A stretch of DNA of 64,000 bases from Paenochrobactrum gallinarii (lineage in GTDB: Bacteria; Pseudomonadota; Alphaproteobacteria; Rhizobiales; Rhizobiaceae). Every line of letters begins with the position of its first letter. Within the stretch, counting starts at the first letter, position 1. The notes under the pieces are model-generated. The model saw nothing but the letters and a program-made list of their open reading frames with translations. It did no database searches and was not told the origin of the DNA. The translations under genes and the position numbers were made by a program. The DNA lies in NCBI RefSeq assembly GCF_014205685.1, contig NZ_JACIIU010000001.1:186001-250000 (forward strand). Direction: 5' to 3'. This document shows positions 19,315 through 31,027 of the stretch, piece by piece.

Positions 19315-19848
19315 TTACTTCTTCTTGCCTTCTTTACGGACGATCACTTCGCCAGCATATTTCACGCCCTTGCCCTTGTAAGGCTCAGGTTGACGATATT
19401 CGCGAATTTCTGCTGCGACCTGACCGACCACCTGCTTATCAATACCGTTAATTACAATTTCTGTAGGTTTCGGTACTGTAACGGTGATGCCAGCTGGCAC
19501 TTCGTAAACAACTTCGTGGCTGAAGCCGAGGGAAAGCTGAACATTTTTACCCTGCATTGCTGCACGGTAACCAACGCCGTTGATTTCCAGCTTCTTTTCA
19601 AAGCCGTCAGTGACACCAACAAAAATGTTGGAAATCATTGTACGCGCCATGCCCCACTTAGAACGTGCATCTTTAGAGGAATCACGTGGAGTTACAGAAA
19701 CTGCACCATCTTCCAATGAAACAAGCACTTCTTCGTTGACGACATAAGACAATTCGCCTTTTGCGCCTTTGGCTTTAACGGTTTGCCCATCGACGGTGGC
19801 GGTTACGCCCGCCGGAACCGGCACGGGTTTCTTACCGATACGAGACAT
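19315..19848 (-). CDS. rplF: Ribosomal protein L6
   Basis: A 177-residue 50S protein near the factor-binding site. [17 protein letters not shown] at the start and the C-terminal [18 protein letters not shown] block are diagnostic; the two repeated alpha/beta domains are complete. It lies 12 bp before rplR. Confidence 0.98.
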   Translation of the reverse strand: MSRIGKKPVPVPAGVTATVDGQTVKAKGAKGELSYVVNEEVLVSLEDGAVSVTPRDSSKDARSKWGMARTMISNIFVGVTDGFEKKLEINGVGYRAAMQGKNVQLSLGFSHEVVYEVPAGITVTVPKPTEIVINGIDKQVVGQVAAEIREYRQPEPYKGKGVKYAGEVIVRKEGKKK

Positions 19849-19887
19849 TTTTCTACCTGTCCGTTTCTATGTAAATTGCCTGTCGCA

Positions 19888-20286
19888 TCAGAAGATGCGG
19901 CAGAGCAACTCACCACCAACGTTTTGATCGCGGGCTTCGTGATCAGCCATAACACCCTTAGGCGTTGACAAGATCGAAATACCAAGTCCGTTTGCGACCT
20001 GCGGGATCGATTTAACCGACACGTAAACGCGACGGCCAGGCTTGGATACGCGCGTAATTTCGCGAATAACCGGAGCACCTTCGTAATATTTCAGTTCGAT
20101 TTCGATTTCGGCTTTACCGTTTTCGAATTCGCTCTGTGTATATCCGCGGATATAACCTTCAGCCTGAAGAACATCCAGAACACGGGCACGCAGTTTGGAC
20201 GCAGGTGTTGAAACCTTGGTCTTCTTACGGCCGATTGCGTTACGGATGCGGGTCAGCATATCGCCGATTGGATCTGACAAAGACAT
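19888..20286 (-). CDS. rpsH: Ribosomal protein S8
   Basis: A 132-residue protein that binds the central domain of 16S rRNA and, in many bacteria, represses its own spc operon m[23 protein letters not shown] and the C-terminal [19 protein letters not shown] are diagnostic. I did not find an obvious S8-binding mimic in the rplN-rplE leader by eye. Confidence 0.98.
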   Translation of the reverse strand: MSLSDPIGDMLTRIRNAIGRKKTKVSTPASKLRARVLDVLQAEGYIRGYTQSEFENGKAEIEIELKYYEGAPVIREITRVSKPGRRVYVSVKSIPQVANGLGISILSTPKGVMADHEARDQNVGGELLCRIF

Positions 20287-20296
20287 CTATTTCTCC

Positions 20297-20602
20297 TTAC
20301 CAGCTCGACTTGACCACGCCTGGTACCTGACCAAGCGAACCCAACTGACGCAACGCAATACGCGACATTTTCAGCTTACGGTAGTAACCACGTGGACGGC
20401 CTGAAACTTCGCAACGATTGCGAATACGGACCTTGGATGAATTACGCGGCAATTCGGCGAGCTGGATGGTGGCGCGGAAGCGCTCTTCCAGCGGAAGGCT
20501 TTGATTCATTACAATCGCCTTCAGACGAGCACGCTTTTCAGCATGACGCTTAACCAACTTTTCGCGGCGCTTATTTTTTTCGACTGCGCTAGTCTTGGCC
20601 AT
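20297..20602 (-). CDS. rpsN: Ribosomal protein S14 (zinc-free long form)
   Basis: A 101-residue 30S head protein. It is the long form without the CxxC pairs of zinc-binding S14 (only one Cys, in [20 protein letters not shown]). The tail [14 protein letters not shown] is typical. It lies 10 bp before rpsH. Confidence 0.98.
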   Translation of the reverse strand: MAKTSAVEKNKRREKLVKRHAEKRARLKAIVMNQSLPLEERFRATIQLAELPRNSSKVRIRNRCEVSGRPRGYYRKLKMSRIALRQLGSLGQVPGVVKSSW

Positions 20603-20627
20603 TTTCTATACCTCGCTACGCTTGTCG

Positions 20628-21185
20628 TTACTGGCGGAACGGGAAGTTGAAGGCACGCAGAAGTGAGCGCGCTTCATCATCCGTCTGAGCAGTCGTGCAA
20701 ACGATGATGTCCATGCCCCAGATCTGATCAACTTTATCGTAGTTGATTTCTGGAAACACGATGTGTTCCTTAATACCCATGGCGAAGTTGCCACGACCAT
20801 CAAAGCTCTTAGGATTCAGACCGCGGAAGTCGCGAACGCGCGGAAGCGCAATCGTTACCAAACGATCCAGGAATTCGAACATGCGTTCGCCACGAAGAGT
20901 AACTTTCGTGCCGATTGGCATTTCTTCACGCAATTTGAAGGTTGCGATCGAATTACGTGCACGAGTGATGACCGGCTTCTGACCTGCGATAAGAGCAAGA
21001 TCTTCAGCAGCGCGTGCAGGCTTTTTAGAGTCCGCAGTTGCTTCACCAACACCCATATTGATGACCACTTTATCGAGACGTGGAATCATCATTTCGTTGC
21101 TGTACTTGAATTCTTCAAGCAAAGCTTTACGGATTTGATCCTGATAAAGCTTCTTGAAGCGGGGAAGTGCCTTAGCTTCAGCCAT
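20628..21185 (-). CDS. rplE: Ribosomal protein L5
   Basis: A 185-residue 5S rRNA-binding protein that contacts P-site tRNA. Evidence: [40 protein letters not shown] and [17 protein letters not shown]. It overlaps the rplX stop by 8 bp, suggesting translational coupling. Confidence 0.98.
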   Translation of the reverse strand: MAEAKALPRFKKLYQDQIRKALLEEFKYSNEMMIPRLDKVVINMGVGEATADSKKPARAAEDLALIAGQKPVITRARNSIATFKLREEMPIGTKVTLRGERMFEFLDRLVTIALPRVRDFRGLNPKSFDGRGNFAMGIKEHIVFPEINYDKVDQIWGMDIIVCTTAQTDDEARSLLRAFNFPFRQ

Positions 21186-21489
21186 TGATCAGCGCTCCAG
21201 AACGTTTTGCGACACGTACTTTTTTGCCATCTTCAATGCGGAAACCAACGCGGGTTGGCTTACCGTCTTTAGGATCGGCAATCGCCAGATTTGACAAATG
21301 AATCGGAGCCTCTTTCGAGATAATTCCGGCTTCTTGTGTCTGTGTCTGACGCTGATGGCGCTTCACAAGATTGATACCGCGAACAACCGCCTGGTCATCC
21401 TTTGGCATAACTTTGATAACTTCGCCGGTACGGCCCTTGTCCTTACCGGCAAGCACGACAACGCTGTCGCCTTTGCGAATCTTTTGCAT
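21178..21489 (-). CDS. rplX: Ribosomal protein L24
   Basis: A 103-residue assembly-initiating 50S protein with the KOW motif [20 protein letters not shown] at 10-29 and the conserved [18 protein letters not shown] segment. It overlaps rplE by 8 bp and follows rplN by 12 bp. Confidence 0.98.
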   Translation of the reverse strand: MQKIRKGDSVVVLAGKDKGRTGEVIKVMPKDDQAVVRGINLVKRHQRQTQTQEAGIISKEAPIHLSNLAIADPKDGKPTRVGFRIEDGKKVRVAKRSGALING

Positions 21490-21501
21490 CGTGTGCTTCC
21501 C

Positions 21502-21870
21502 TTACAGAACTTCCGGAGCCAGCGAAATGATCTTCATGTGGTTCTTAGCGCGAAGTTCGCGTGGAACCGGTCCGAAGATACGTGTGCCGATAGGCTCTTT
21601 CTTGTTATCGATGATAACGGCAGCATTGTTATCGAAACGGATAACACTACCGTCAGCGCGACGGATGTCTTTGGCAGTACGTACTACGACTGCCTTCATC
21701 ACATCACCCTTTTTGACGCGGCCGCGCGGAATAGCTTCCTTGATTGACACCACAATGATGTCGCCCACGGAAGCATATTTACGCTTCGAACCGCCCAGCA
21801 CCTTGATGCACATGACACGGCGTGCGCCGGAGTTATCCGCCACGTCGAGGTTTGTTTGCATCTGAATCAT
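21502..21870 (-). CDS. rplN: Ribosomal protein L14
   Basis: A 122-residue 50S interface protein. [22 protein letters not shown] and [17 protein letters not shown] C-terminal sequence ([12 protein letters not shown]) are diagnostic. It is the first gene of the spc block; the 67-bp gap to rpsQ shows no hairpin as strong as those at other junctions. Confidence 0.98.
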   Translation of the reverse strand: MIQMQTNLDVADNSGARRVMCIKVLGGSKRKYASVGDIIVVSIKEAIPRGRVKKGDVMKAVVVRTAKDIRRADGSVIRFDNNAAVIIDNKKEPIGTRIFGPVPRELRAKNHMKIISLAPEVL

Positions 21871-21937
21871 GACTGGCCGCCTTCTTTCCTCTCAGCTGGT
21901 TAAGGGCTCCTGCCCTACCTAAGCTGCGTGTTTGTAT

Positions 21938-22180
21938 TTAGCCCGCTACGCCGTTTGAAATAACGACCCAGCGTTTGTCCTTCGAAATCGGCTTTGATTC
22001 CTGAATGGAAACAAGATCACCGGTTTTGAACTGGTTTGTTTCGTCATGCGCTTTGTATTTTTTCGACTGACGAATAATCTTCTGAAGCAGAGGATGCGCA
22101 AAGCGACGCTCTACCCGTACGACTACTGTCTTGTCGTTCTTGTCGCTGACGACAACGCCCTGCAGAATGCGTTTAGGCAT
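21938..22180 (-). CDS. rpsQ: Ribosomal protein S17
   Basis: An 80-residue OB-fold 30S protein. [44 protein letters not shown] and [11 protein letters not shown] are diagnostic. It is the last gene of the S10 block, 12 bp after rpmC. Confidence 0.98.
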   Translation of the reverse strand: MPKRILQGVVVSDKNDKTVVVRVERRFAHPLLQKIIRQSKKYKAHDETNQFKTGDLVSIQESKPISKDKRWVVISNGVAG

Positions 22181-22192
22181 TATATAAGTTCC

Positions 22193-22393
22193 TTATGCCT
22201 TGCTTTCGGCCGCCTTCTGGCGGGCGATAGTCTTAATGCGTGCGATGTCGCGGCGAACCTGCTTCACACGCGCGGTTTTTTCAAGCTGGCCGGTAGCTTT
22301 CTGAAAGCGCAGGTTAAACTGCTCTTTCTTCAAGCTGCCGAGCTCTTCTTTCAACTGGTCAGGGCTTTTGGCCCGAACATCTGCGGCTTTCAT
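22193..22393 (-). CDS. rpmC: Ribosomal protein L29
   Basis: A 66-residue two-helix 50S protein at the tunnel exit. [40 protein letters not shown] and [10 protein letters not shown] match the family. It is 11 bp after rplP. Confidence 0.97.
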   Translation of the reverse strand: MKAADVRAKSPDQLKEELGSLKKEQFNLRFQKATGQLEKTARVKQVRRDIARIKTIARQKAAESKA

Positions 22394-22404
22394 AGTTGCC
22401 TCTC

Positions 22405-22818
22405 TTATTCTGCGATACGCTGGATAAAGCGTGTCTTGATCGGCAACTTAGCTGCGCCGAGTCTGAGTGCTTCGCGTGCCACATCTTCTGGTACGCCGTC
22501 AAGCTCAAACATTACGCGACCTGGTGCCACACGGCAAGCCCAATAGTCAACAGAACCTTTACCTTTACCCATACGGACTTCGGTAGGTTTGCCGGTTACT
22601 GGCAGATCAGGGAAGATTCTGATCCATACACGGCCTGCACGTTTCATGTGTCGTGTGATCGCGCGGCGGGCCGCTTCGATCTGACGGGCGGTGACGCGTT
22701 CCGGCTCCAGGGCCTTCAGGCCGAAAGCACCGAAATTAAGATCCGTACCACCTTTCGAGGCGCCGTGGATACGGCCCTTGAACTGTTTACGGAACTTGGT
22801 GCGCTTAGGCTGCATCAT
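22405..22818 (-). CDS. rplP: Ribosomal protein L16
   Basis: A 137-residue 50S protein near the A site. [36 protein letters not shown] and [19 protein letters not shown] are diagnostic. It lies 39 bp after rpsC. Confidence 0.98.
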   Translation of the reverse strand: MMQPKRTKFRKQFKGRIHGASKGGTDLNFGAFGLKALEPERVTARQIEAARRAITRHMKRAGRVWIRIFPDLPVTGKPTEVRMGKGKGSVDYWACRVAPGRVMFELDGVPEDVAREALRLGAAKLPIKTRFIQRIAE

Positions 22819-22857
22819 TGTTCTCTACTCCAATTTTCTCGCTCGCGGCCCAGTATA

Positions 22858-23568
22858 TCAGGCGTTTTCGCGGCGGCGGTTCGACTGGGAACCTTGATTG
22901 TCACCCTCGACCGCACGACGTTCTGAAGCCATTGGGTCATGCTCAAGGATCTCGCCCTTGAATACCCAAACCTTCACGCCACAGATACCATAAGCGGTCT
23001 GTGCTTCAGCCGTACCGTAATCGATATCAGCGCGCAGAGTGTGCAAAGGAACGCGACCTTCACGGTACCATTCCATACGAGCAATTTCTGCACCGCCCAA
23101 ACGACCCGAGCAATTGATACGAATGCCTTCAGCTCCAAGACGCATTGCAGACTGAACTGCACGCTTCATGGCGCGACGGAATGCCACACGGCGTTCCAGC
23201 TGCTGAGCAATCGACTGAGCAACCAAAGTTGCATCAATTTCTGGCTTACGAACTTCGACGATATTCAGCGAAGCATCGGAATTGGTCATTTCGGAAAGCT
23301 TCTTACGGAGCTTTTCGATGTCTGCACCTTTTTTACCGATAATGATGCCCGGACGTGCAGAGTGAATGGTCACACGGCACTTCTTGTGAGGGCGTTCAAT
23401 AACGATTTTAGAAATCGCTGCCTGCTTCAGTTCTTTCGTCAGGTATTCACGAATTTTTACATCTTCGTGAAGCAGCTTACCGTATTCACCGGTATTCGCG
23501 TACCAACGCGAATCCCAGGTGCGGTTGATGCCGAGACGAAAACCGATCGGATTAATCTTCTGACCCAT
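22858..23568 (-). CDS. rpsC: Ribosomal protein S3
   Basis: A 236-residue 30S protein at the mRNA entry site, with the KH domain around [33 protein letters not shown] and GILGVKVWIFKGE-like sequence ([15 protein letters not shown]) are diagnostic. Its start overlaps the rplV stop as TAATG. The C-terminus carries a short Arg/Asn-rich tail, as in relatives. Confidence 0.98.
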   Translation of the reverse strand: MGQKINPIGFRLGINRTWDSRWYANTGEYGKLLHEDVKIREYLTKELKQAAISKIVIERPHKKCRVTIHSARPGIIIGKKGADIEKLRKKLSEMTNSDASLNIVEVRKPEIDATLVAQSIAQQLERRVAFRRAMKRAVQSAMRLGAEGIRINCSGRLGGAEIARMEWYREGRVPLHTLRADIDYGTAEAQTAYGICGVKVWVFKGEILEHDPMASERRAVEGDNQGSQSNRRRENA

Positions 23569-23957
23569 TATGCGGCCTCCACTTTTTCCGCTACTTCGCG
23601 GACAATAATGGTGAGATGCGAAAACGGCTTCTCAATACGGCTTGCACGACCGCGACCGCGAACGTGAAAACGCTTCATGACAATTGACTTGCCTACGAAA
23701 GCTTCAGAAACAATCAATGCATCCACATCGAGATCGTGATTGTTTTCTGCGTTAGCAATCGCTGACTGAAGAGTTTTCTTAACAGTGCCGGCGATACGCT
23801 TGCGGGAAAATTCCAGATCAGCAAGTGCCGCATTGACTTTCTTGCCGCGGATCATAGCCGCGACAAGATTAAGTTTCTGCGGGCTGACGCGAAGCGTACG
23901 GGCGACGGCTTGCGCCTCGTTATCCTTAAGCTGGCGGGGAGCCTTGGCCTTGCCCAT
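23568..23957 (-). CDS. rplV: Ribosomal protein L22
   Basis: A 129-residue 50S protein whose loop lines the exit tunnel. [38 protein letters not shown] and [20 protein letters not shown] are diagnostic. It lies 2 bp after rpsS and shares one base with rpsC. Confidence 0.98.
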   Translation of the reverse strand: MGKAKAPRQLKDNEAQAVARTLRVSPQKLNLVAAMIRGKKVNAALADLEFSRKRIAGTVKKTLQSAIANAENNHDLDVDALIVSEAFVGKSIVMKRFHVRGRGRASRIEKPFSHLTIIVREVAEKVEAA

Positions 23958-23959
23958 CG

Positions 23960-24238
23960 TTACTTCCTCTTTGCCTTTTTGTCCGCACCGTGACCGTAAT
24001 AGGTACGTGTAGGCGCGAATTCACCGAACTTATGTCCAACCATTTCTTCTGATACTGACACCGGAATATGTTTGTTTCCGTTGTACACACCGAAGGTCAG
24101 GCCTACGAACTGCGGCAGGATCGTGGAGCGGCGGCTCCAGATCTTGATAACTTCATTGCGACCGCCATCGCGTACCTTCTCAGCCTTCTTGAGAAGATAG
24201 CCGTCAATAAACGGTCCTTTCCAAACTGAACGAGCCAC
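23960..24238 (-). CDS. rpsS: Ribosomal protein S19
   Basis: A 92-residue 30S head protein. [40 protein letters not shown] and [17 protein letters not shown] are diagnostic. In place between rplB and rplV. Confidence 0.98.
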   Translation of the reverse strand: MARSVWKGPFIDGYLLKKAEKVRDGGRNEVIKIWSRRSTILPQFVGLTFGVYNGNKHIPVSVSEEMVGHKFGEFAPTRTYYGHGADKKAKRK

Positions 24239-24253
24239 TTTAGACTACCTCTC

Positions 24254-25087
24254 TTATTTCTTACGCTGATGGCGTGAGCGCATGATGAACTTGTCAGTTG
24301 ACTTGTTCGAACGCGTCTTCTTGCCTTTGGTTGGCTTACCCCAAGGGGTAACCGGATGACGACCACCAGATGTGCGGCCTTCACCACCACCGTGCGGGTG
24401 ATCAACCGGGTTCATAGCAACACCGCGAACGCCAGGACGCTTACCGCGCCATACCGAACGACCGGCTTTACCGTCGTTGATATTGGCATGATCCGGGTTG
24501 GATACAGCGCCAACAGTAGCGAAGCATGCACCTGGAACCAGACGCTGTTCACCTGAGTTCAGGCGCAGAATAGCCATGCCCTGGTCACGACCAACGAGCT
24601 GAGCATATGTACCGGCTGAACGAGCAATCTGACCGCCCTTGCCTGGCTTCATTTCCACGTTGTGGATAATGGTACCAACTGGCATGGATGCCAAAGGCAT
24701 TGCGTTACCTGGCTTCACGTCAGCGGACTGGCCGGCGATAACTTTATCGCCTACTGCCAAACGCTGTGGAGCCAGGATGTAGCTCAGTTCACCATCTTCA
24801 TAGCGGATAAGCGCGATGAATGCGGTACGGTTTGGATCGTATTCCAGACGCTCAACCGTTGCTGACATGTCGTGTTTACGACGTTTGAAGTCAACGAAAC
24901 GGTAGGTACGCTTGTGACCACCGCCCTGAAAACGGACAGTGATACGACCTGTGTTGTTACGACCGCCCTTTTTGGACAAACCTTCGGTCAATGCTTTGAC
25001 CGGCTTGCCTTTGTAGAGCTCTGAACGATCAACGATGACCAGCTGACGCTGACCTGGCGTGATCGGATTAAAGTGCTTGAGTGCCAT
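24254..25087 (-). CDS. rplB: Ribosomal protein L2
   Basis: A 277-residue 50S protein needed for subunit joining and the peptidyl transferase centre. The conserved C-terminal [20 protein letters not shown] contains the essential histidine region; [11 protein letters not shown] and [19 protein letters not shown] are also clear. It lies 20 bp after rplW. Confidence 0.99.
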   Translation of the reverse strand: MALKHFNPITPGQRQLVIVDRSELYKGKPVKALTEGLSKKGGRNNTGRITVRFQGGGHKRTYRFVDFKRRKHDMSATVERLEYDPNRTAFIALIRYEDGELSYILAPQRLAVGDKVIAGQSADVKPGNAMPLASMPVGTIIHNVEMKPGKGGQIARSAGTYAQLVGRDQGMAILRLNSGEQRLVPGACFATVGAVSNPDHANINDGKAGRSVWRGKRPGVRGVAMNPVDHPHGGGEGRTSGGRHPVTPWGKPTKGKKTRSNKSTDKFIMRSRHQRKK

Positions 25088-25107
25088 TGTCTTTACTCCA
25101 CGGCCTC

Positions 25108-25401
25108 TCAGAGACCAGTCGAAACGTCGATGCTCTGGCCTTCAGCCAAAGTTACGATCGCTTTCTTGACATCGCTCTGGCGTCCAACAATGCCGCGGAA
25201 CCGCTTGACCTTGCCTTTACGCACAGTGGTGTTAACTGCAGTTACTTTCACGCCAAACAGCGCTTCAACAGCAGCTTTGATTTCCGGCTTAGTCGCTTTA
25301 CGCGCTACGTTGAAAACAACCTGGTTATATTCGGAAACCATGGTTGATTTTTCAGTGATCACCGGGCTGACGATGACGTCATAGTGGCGAAGATCTGTCA
25401 T
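25108..25401 (-). CDS. rplW: Ribosomal protein L23
   Basis: A 97-residue tunnel-exit protein that docks trigger factor and [43 protein letters not shown] and [20 protein letters not shown] are diagnostic. Its ATG overlaps the rplD stop by 4 bp. Confidence 0.98.
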   Translation of the reverse strand: MTDLRHYDVIVSPVITEKSTMVSEYNQVVFNVARKATKPEIKAAVEALFGVKVTAVNTTVRKGKVKRFRGIVGRQSDVKKAIVTLAEGQSIDVSTGL

Positions 25402-26018
25402 TTGAAACGCTCCTCAAGAGCTTCGACCGCCGCCTTGGAAAGCACGAGCTTGCCACGACGAAGGATGTCATAAACATTGATCCCCTGCACCGGCAAAACG
25501 TCGATGTTTGGGATATTCGAAGCAGCGCGTTTGAAGTTGACATCGATCTCTGCGCCGCCGATGAGCAGTGCATTTTCGAGGCCGAGCTTGGCAAACTGCG
25601 CAACCAACAATTTGGTTTTTGCTTCGTTTGCAGCCAGATCGTCAACGATGATCAGGTCAGATGCCTTCAACTTAGCGGAAAGCGCATGACGAAGACCAAG
25701 TGCACGCACTTTCTTCGGCAATTCGTGGTCATGGCTGCGAACAACCGGACCATGAGCTTTACCACCACCACGGAACTGTGGAGCACGAGCGGAATGGTGA
25801 CGGGCACGGCCGGTACCTTTCTGCTTGTACATTTTTGCACCGGTACGGGCAACTTCACCGCGTGTAAGCGTTGAATGGCCACCCTGCTGACGACGAGCCA
25901 GCTGCCAGCGTACAACACGCTGCAGGATGTCATCACGGGGATCAAGACCGAAGATTTCTTCGTTCAGCTTGACCTTACCGGCATCCTTGCCTTCAAGAGT
26001 TGTAATCGTGAGATCCAT
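25398..26018 (-). CDS. rplD: Ribosomal protein L4
   Basis: A 206-residue 50S protein; in gamma-proteobacteria it also represses the S10 operon. The tunnel loop region [20 protein letters not shown] and [21 protein letters not shown] is clear. It shares one base with rplC (TAATG) and four with rplW, so L3-L4-L23 are tightly coupled. Confidence 0.98.
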   Translation of the reverse strand: MDLTITTLEGKDAGKVKLNEEIFGLDPRDDILQRVVRWQLARRQQGGHSTLTRGEVARTGAKMYKQKGTGRARHHSARAPQFRGGGKAHGPVVRSHDHELPKKVRALGLRHALSAKLKASDLIIVDDLAANEAKTKLLVAQFAKLGLENALLIGGAEIDVNFKRAASNIPNIDVLPVQGINVYDILRRGKLVLSKAAVEALEERFK

Positions 26019-26740
26019 TATTCGGCTCCCTCAGTCGCGACGGCATCCACCGCTGCATTATTCGCGCTAGAGCGCAGGGCAGCTGGTTTAGGAGCATTTT
26101 CTGGCAGCGATACTTTAACAGCATCACGTACCAAGATCCATGCACCCTTTGAACCTGGAACAGCACCGCGAACCAGAATAAGACCTCGGTCTGTATCAGT
26201 TGATACGACTTCGATATTCTGTGTGGTTACGCGGGTCTGACCCATGTGGCCAGCCATCTTCTTACCCTTAAACACTTTACCCGGATCTTGACGCTGACCG
26301 GTGGAACCGTGTGAACGGTGAGAAAGAGAGTTACCGTGTGTCGCACGACCACCACCGAAGTTGTGACGCTTCATGACACCGGCAAAACCTTTACCGATCG
26401 TAGTTCCTGTTACGTCCACTTTCTGGCCCGCAACAAAATGTTCCGCCGTGATTTCGGCGCCGACATCCAAAAGGTTGTCAGGAGATACGCGGAATTCCGC
26501 AACTTTAGCTTTAGGCTCAACTTCAGCCTTCGCGAAATGTCCGCGCAGAGCTTTGGTTGTGTTCTTTACCTTGGCAAGTCCTACGCCAAGCTGAACAGCC
26601 GTATAGCCATTTTTTTCTTCAGTACGCTGAGCTACTACGTGGCAGTTCTCCATGCGGAGTACCGTCACCGGCACATGCTCGCCAGCGTCGTTATAGACGC
26701 GGGTCATGCCCAGCTTTTGTGCAATAACACCTGAACGCAT
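26018..26740 (-). CDS. rplC: Ribosomal protein L3
   Basis: A 240-residue 50S assembly protein. [20 protein letters not shown] and the methylated-Gln loop [20 protein letters not shown] are diagnostic. The C-terminus has an Ala-rich tail of about 20 residues, seen in other alphaproteobacteria. It lies 26 bp after rpsJ. Confidence 0.98.
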   Translation of the reverse strand: MRSGVIAQKLGMTRVYNDAGEHVPVTVLRMENCHVVAQRTEEKNGYTAVQLGVGLAKVKNTTKALRGHFAKAEVEPKAKVAEFRVSPDNLLDVGAEITAEHFVAGQKVDVTGTTIGKGFAGVMKRHNFGGGRATHGNSLSHRSHGSTGQRQDPGKVFKGKKMAGHMGQTRVTTQNIEVVSTDTDRGLILVRGAVPGSKGAWILVRDAVKVSLPENAPKPAALRSSANNAAVDAVATEGAE

Positions 26741-26766
26741 CGGTTCGTTCCTTCCGTCCTCAAGCC

Positions 26767-27075
26767 TTACAGCTTGATCTCGACATCAACACCTGCGGAC
26801 AGATCCAGCTTCATCAGCGCATCTACAGTCTGCGGGGTTGGGTCAACGATATCGAGAAGACGCTTGTGCGTGCGCATCTCGAACTGCTCGCGGCTCTTCT
26901 TATCGATATGCGGCGACCGGTTAACTGTGAACTTTTCGATCCGTGTTGGCAGAGGGATCGGTCCGCGCACATTGGCACCGGTACGCTTGGCAGTCGACAC
27001 GATTTCGCGGGTCGAAGCGTCAAGGATCCGATGATCAAACGCCTTAAGGCGAATGCGGATGTTTTGACCGTTCAT
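26767..27075 (-). CDS. rpsJ: Ribosomal protein S10 / NusE
   Basis: A 102-residue 30S head protein that also serves as NusE in antitermination with NusB and Nus[20 protein letters not shown] and [21 protein letters not shown] are diagnostic. It follows tuf after 63 bp that hold a perfect 11-bp hairpin, so str and S10 blocks may be read through in part. Confidence 0.98.
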   Translation of the reverse strand: MNGQNIRIRLKAFDHRILDASTREIVSTAKRTGANVRGPIPLPTRIEKFTVNRSPHIDKKSREQFEMRTHKRLLDIVDPTPQTVDALMKLDLSAGVDVEIKL

Positions 27076-27095
27076 TTCATCTGTTCCTTGTTACG

Positions 27096-27126
27096 AGGGA
27101 CGTTTCATATATCAGGAAACGTCCCT
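27096..27126 (-). other. Hairpin at the tuf-rpsJ junction
   Basis: AGGGACGTTTC and GAAACGTCCCT form a perfect 11-bp stem with a 9-nt loop, 13 bp after the tuf stop. It lacks a T-run and looks like a processing or partial-termination element between the str and S10 operons. Confidence 0.7.
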
Positions 27127-27138
27127 GCACAATCTATA

Positions 27139-28314
27139 TTATTCGATGATGGAAGCGACGACGCCGGCACCAACGGTACGGCCACCTTCGCGGATAGCAA
27201 AGCGGAGCTTTTCTTCCATAGCGATAGGTACGATCAGCGCAACATCAACAGAAACGTTGTCACCTGGCATAACCATTTCAACGCCTTCTGGCAAGGTTAC
27301 AATACCGGTAACGTCAGTTGTACGGAAGTAGAACTGAGGACGGTAGTTGGTGAAGAACGGAGTATGACGGCCGCCTTCTTCCTTGGTCAGAATATAGGCT
27401 TCTGCCTTGAACTTGGTGTGTGGCTTAACGGAACCTGGCTTGCAGAGAACCTGACCACGTTCAACGTCTTCACGGCCTACACCACGTACGAGCGCACCGA
27501 TGTTATCGCCAGCCTGACCCTGATCGAGCAGCTTGCGGAACATTTCAACGCCGGTAACAGTTGTCTTGCCGGTAGGCTTGATGCCCACGATTTCAACTTC
27601 TTCACCAACTTTAACGATACCGCGTTCTACACGACCGGTAACAACTGTACCACGGCCGGAGATCGAGAATACGTCTTCGATTGGCATCAGGAACGGCTGA
27701 TCAACAGGACGTTCCGGAGTTGGGATGTAGCTGTCAACAGCTGCCATCAGTTCGCGGATTGCATCTTCACCAATGGTTTTGTCTGAATCTTCCAGAGCTG
27801 CAAGAGCCGAGCCCTTGATGACCGGAATATCGTCGCCCGGGAAGTCGTATTTCGACAGAAGTTCACGAACTTCCATTTCTACGAGTTCGAGCAGTTCAGC
27901 ATCGTCAACCTGGTCAACTTTGTTCAAGAAGACAACGATCGCAGGAACACCAACCTGACGAGCGAGCAGAATGTGCTCACGGGTCTGTGGCATTGGACCA
28001 TCAGCAGCGTTAACAACGAGGATCGCGCCGTCCATCTGAGCAGCACCGGTGATCATGTTCTTAACATAGTCAGCGTGACCTGGGCAGTCGACGTGTGCAT
28101 AGTGACGGTTTTCGGTTTCATATTCAACGTGGGAAGTTGAAATGGTGATACCACGTGCTTTTTCTTCCGGTGCAGCATCGATCTGGTCGTATGCGCGGAA
28201 GTCACCAAAGAATTTGGTGATAGCTGCTGTCAACGAGGTCTTACCATGGTCAACGTGACCGATGGTGCCGATGTTAACGTGTGGCTTATTACGTTCAAAT
28301 TTACTCTTAGCCAT
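27139..28314 (-). CDS. tuf: Elongation factor Tu (copy 1, str operon)
   Basis: A 391-residue GTPase that brings aminoacyl-tRNA to the ribosome. G1 is GHVDHGKT at 18-25, G3 DCPGHADY, G4 NKVD, and domain II/III sequences ([22 protein letters not shown]) are complete. It follows fusA after 59 bp. The predicted protein is identical to the second copy at 44880-46055; the two genes differ at only seven silent positions. Confidence 0.99.
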   Translation of the reverse strand: MAKSKFERNKPHVNIGTIGHVDHGKTSLTAAITKFFGDFRAYDQIDAAPEEKARGITISTSHVEYETENRHYAHVDCPGHADYVKNMITGAAQMDGAILVVNAADGPMPQTREHILLARQVGVPAIVVFLNKVDQVDDAELLELVEMEVRELLSKYDFPGDDIPVIKGSALAALEDSDKTIGEDAIRELMAAVDSYIPTPERPVDQPFLMPIEDVFSISGRGTVVTGRVERGIVKVGEEVEIVGIKPTGKTTVTGVEMFRKLLDQGQAGDNIGALVRGVGREDVERGQVLCKPGSVKPHTKFKAEAYILTKEEGGRHTPFFTNYRPQFYFRTTDVTGIVTLPEGVEMVMPGDNVSVDVALIVPIAMEEKLRFAIREGGRTVGAGVVASIIE

Positions 28315-28373
28315 CTGAGCTCTCCATTAGTTTAGCCTGCTCAGGCATTCTTGATTGACTTACGTAAAAAAAA

Positions 28374-30458
28374 TTACGCAAACTTTTTCTGGATTTCCTG
28401 TGCAACCGCAGCCGGTACAGGATCGTAGTGATCAAACTGCATCGTGTACTGTGCGCGGCCTTGTGACATCGAACGCAGGGAGTTCACATAGCCGAACATG
28501 TTGGCCAGTGGAACCATTGCATTCACGACAGTGGAAATGCCGCGGGCTTCTGTGCCCGAGATCTGACCACGACGTGAATTCAGATCACCGATTACGTCAC
28601 CGACATAATCTTCAGGAGTTACAACTTCAACCTTCATGATTGGCTCAAGAAGCTGAGCGCCTGCCTTCTGTGCACCTTCACGGAACGCTGCGCGAGCAGC
28701 GATTTCAAAGGCCAGAACGGAGGAGTCAACGTCGTGATACGCACCGTCGATCAAAGTTGCCTTAACGCCGAGCATTGGGAAACCAGCAAGAGGACCCGCA
28801 CCCATAACGCTTTCAATACCCTTTTGAACGCCAGGGATAAATTCCTTAGGAACTGCACCACCAACGATCTTGGAGTCAAAGATAAAGTCATCGCCATCAT
28901 GTGGTTCGAAGACGATTTTAACACGAGCGAACTGACCTGAACCACCAGACTGCTTCTTGTGGGTGTAGTCAATTTCTGCCTGACGGGTGATGGATTCACG
29001 GTAAGCAACCTGTGGAGCACCCACGTTAGCTTCTACCTTGAATTCACGCTTCATACGGTCGACGAGAATGTCGAGGTGAAGTTCACCCATACCTGCGATG
29101 ATGGTCTGACCTGATTCTTCGTCCGACTTAACGCGGAATGAAGGATCTTCAGCAGCCAGACGATTGAGTGCAATACCCATCTTTTCCTGGTCAGCTTTGG
29201 TCTTAGGCTCAATCGCAATTTCGATAACTGGATCCGGGAATTCCATACGTTCCAGAATAACAGGCTTCAGCGGATCGCAGAGCGTGTCACCGGTTGTGGT
29301 TTCCTTCAGGCCAGCAAGCGCAACGATATCACCAGCAAATGCTTCTTCAACATCTTCACGGCTGTTCGAGTGCATCTGCAGCATACGGCCGATACGCTCG
29401 CGCTTACCCTTAACGGTATTTTCCAAGGAAACACCCTTGGTCAGCTTACCGGAGTAAATACGGGCGAATGTCAGCGTACCAACGAACGGATCGTTCATGA
29501 TCTTGAAAGCGAGCAAAGAAAGCGGAGCTTCATCTGTCGATTCGCGTGTTGTTTCTTCTTCTGTCTTAACGTCGATACCTTTAATTGCAGGCACTTCGTT
29601 AGGAGCAGGAAGATAATCAACAACTGCATCCAGAACAGGCTGAATACCTTTGTTCTTGAACGCGGTGCTGCAGAGAACCGGATGGAAGGTTACGTCGATT
29701 GTACCCTTACGGATCAACGCACGCAGCTCATCATTGGTTGGCATTTTGCCTTCCAGATAAGCTTCCATTGCAGCTTCATCAACTTCAACAGCAGTTTCGA
29801 TCAGCTTTTCGCGGTATTCTTCAGCCTTCTCTACGAGATGGGCCGGAATATCACCAACCTGAGTTGGCGCACCAATGGTACCATCCCAAGTCAAAGCCTT
29901 CATTTCAACCAGATCAACAACGCCTTCAAATTCGTTTTCCGCACCGATTGGCAGCTGGATAACGAGTGCAGTTGCACCAAGACGGGTCTTGATCATATCA
30001 ACGCAACGGAAGAAGTCTGCGCCGATCTTGTCCATTTTGTTTACCAGCACCATACGAGGTACATGGTACTTTTCAGCCTGACGCCATACGGTTTCAGTCT
30101 GCGGCTCTACACCGGCATTCGCATCGAGAAGTGCAATTGCACCATCGAGCACACGCAGGGAACGCTCAACTTCAATGGTGAAGTCAACGTGACCCGGGGT
30201 GTCAATGATGTTGAAGCGACGCTTCTTGCCATCACGACCCTGCCAGAAAGTTGTTGTAGCAGCAGAAGTAATCGTAATACCGCGTTCCTGCTCCTGCGCC
30301 ATCCAGTCCATAGTGGCGGAACCGTCGTGGGTTTCACCAATCTTATGGTTTTTACCGGTGTAAAACAGGATACGTTCCGAAGTCGTGGTCTTACCGGCAT
30401 CGATGTGAGCCATAATACCAAAGTTACGGTAGTCTTCGATTTTATATTCGCGGGACAT
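28374..30458 (-). CDS. fusA: Elongation factor G
   Basis: A 694-residue translocation GTPase. G1 is [10 protein letters not shown]3 [10 protein letters not shown]4 NKMD; domain IV is marked by [17 protein letters not shown], and the C-terminus has [23 protein letters not shown]. Length is standard. It lies 30 bp after rpsG. Confidence 0.99.
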   Translation of the reverse strand: MSREYKIEDYRNFGIMAHIDAGKTTTSERILFYTGKNHKIGETHDGSATMDWMAQEQERGITITSAATTTFWQGRDGKKRRFNIIDTPGHVDFTIEVERSLRVLDGAIALLDANAGVEPQTETVWRQAEKYHVPRMVLVNKMDKIGADFFRCVDMIKTRLGATALVIQLPIGAENEFEGVVDLVEMKALTWDGTIGAPTQVGDIPAHLVEKAEEYREKLIETAVEVDEAAMEAYLEGKMPTNDELRALIRKGTIDVTFHPVLCSTAFKNKGIQPVLDAVVDYLPAPNEVPAIKGIDVKTEEETTRESTDEAPLSLLAFKIMNDPFVGTLTFARIYSGKLTKGVSLENTVKGKRERIGRMLQMHSNSREDVEEAFAGDIVALAGLKETTTGDTLCDPLKPVILERMEFPDPVIEIAIEPKTKADQEKMGIALNRLAAEDPSFRVKSDEESGQTIIAGMGELHLDILVDRMKREFKVEANVGAPQVAYRESITRQAEIDYTHKKQSGGSGQFARVKIVFEPHDGDDFIFDSKIVGGAVPKEFIPGVQKGIESVMGAGPLAGFPMLGVKATLIDGAYHDVDSSVLAFEIAARAAFREGAQKAGAQLLEPIMKVEVVTPEDYVGDVIGDLNSRRGQISGTEARGISTVVNAMVPLANMFGYVNSLRSMSQGRAQYTMQFDHYDPVPAAVAQEIQKKFA

Positions 30459-30488
30459 GTTTTCTGCTCTTTGAATAGAGTTCGATGA

Positions 30489-30959
30489 TTACCAACGGTA
30501 ATGCGAGAAGGCGCGGTTTGCTTCTGCCATACGATGCGTATCTTCACGCTTCTTAACAGCAGAACCACGGTTGTTAGCTGCATCAAGCAACTCACCGGAC
30601 AAACGATCAACCATGGTGGTTTCGTTGCGGCTGCGAGCAGCATTGATCAACCAACGGATCGCCAGTGCCTGACGGCGATCTGGGCGAACGTCAACCGGAA
30701 CCTGATAGGTTGCACCACCAACGCGACGCGAACGCACTTCAACGTGCGGAGCTACGTTATCAAGCGCCTGATGGAACAGGGCAAGCGGCTCCTGCTTAGC
30801 TTTCGCTTCGATCGCGGACAACGCGCCGTAAACGATACCTTCAGCAGTCGACTTCTTACCATGAAGCATTACTGCATTCATGAACTTGGTGATGACGAGA
30901 TCTCCAAACTTTGGATCCGGATTGATCTCACGCTTCTCAGCTTTATGGCGTCTAGACAT
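30489..30959 (-). CDS. rpsG: Ribosomal protein S7
   Basis: A 156-residue 30S head organiser at the E site. [42 protein letters not shown] and the C-terminal [19 protein letters not shown] are diagnostic. It follows rpsL after 68 bp. Confidence 0.98.
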   Translation of the reverse strand: MSRRHKAEKREINPDPKFGDLVITKFMNAVMLHGKKSTAEGIVYGALSAIEAKAKQEPLALFHQALDNVAPHVEVRSRRVGGATYQVPVDVRPDRRQALAIRWLINAARSRNETTMVDRLSGELLDAANNRGSAVKKREDTHRMAEANRAFSHYRW

Positions 30960-31027
30960 ATATTCTAGTCTTTCAATTACATCGGGCTCAACTCGCCACT
31001 ATGGCGGCCGGTATCCCCGGAAAATTC

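Noticed and set aside
29370..30488. 372-codon plus-strand frame opposite fusA
   Set aside because: Antisense shadow of EF-G. Highly expressed genes with strong codon bias often leave long open antisense frames; the same holds for 26866-27786 opposite tuf.
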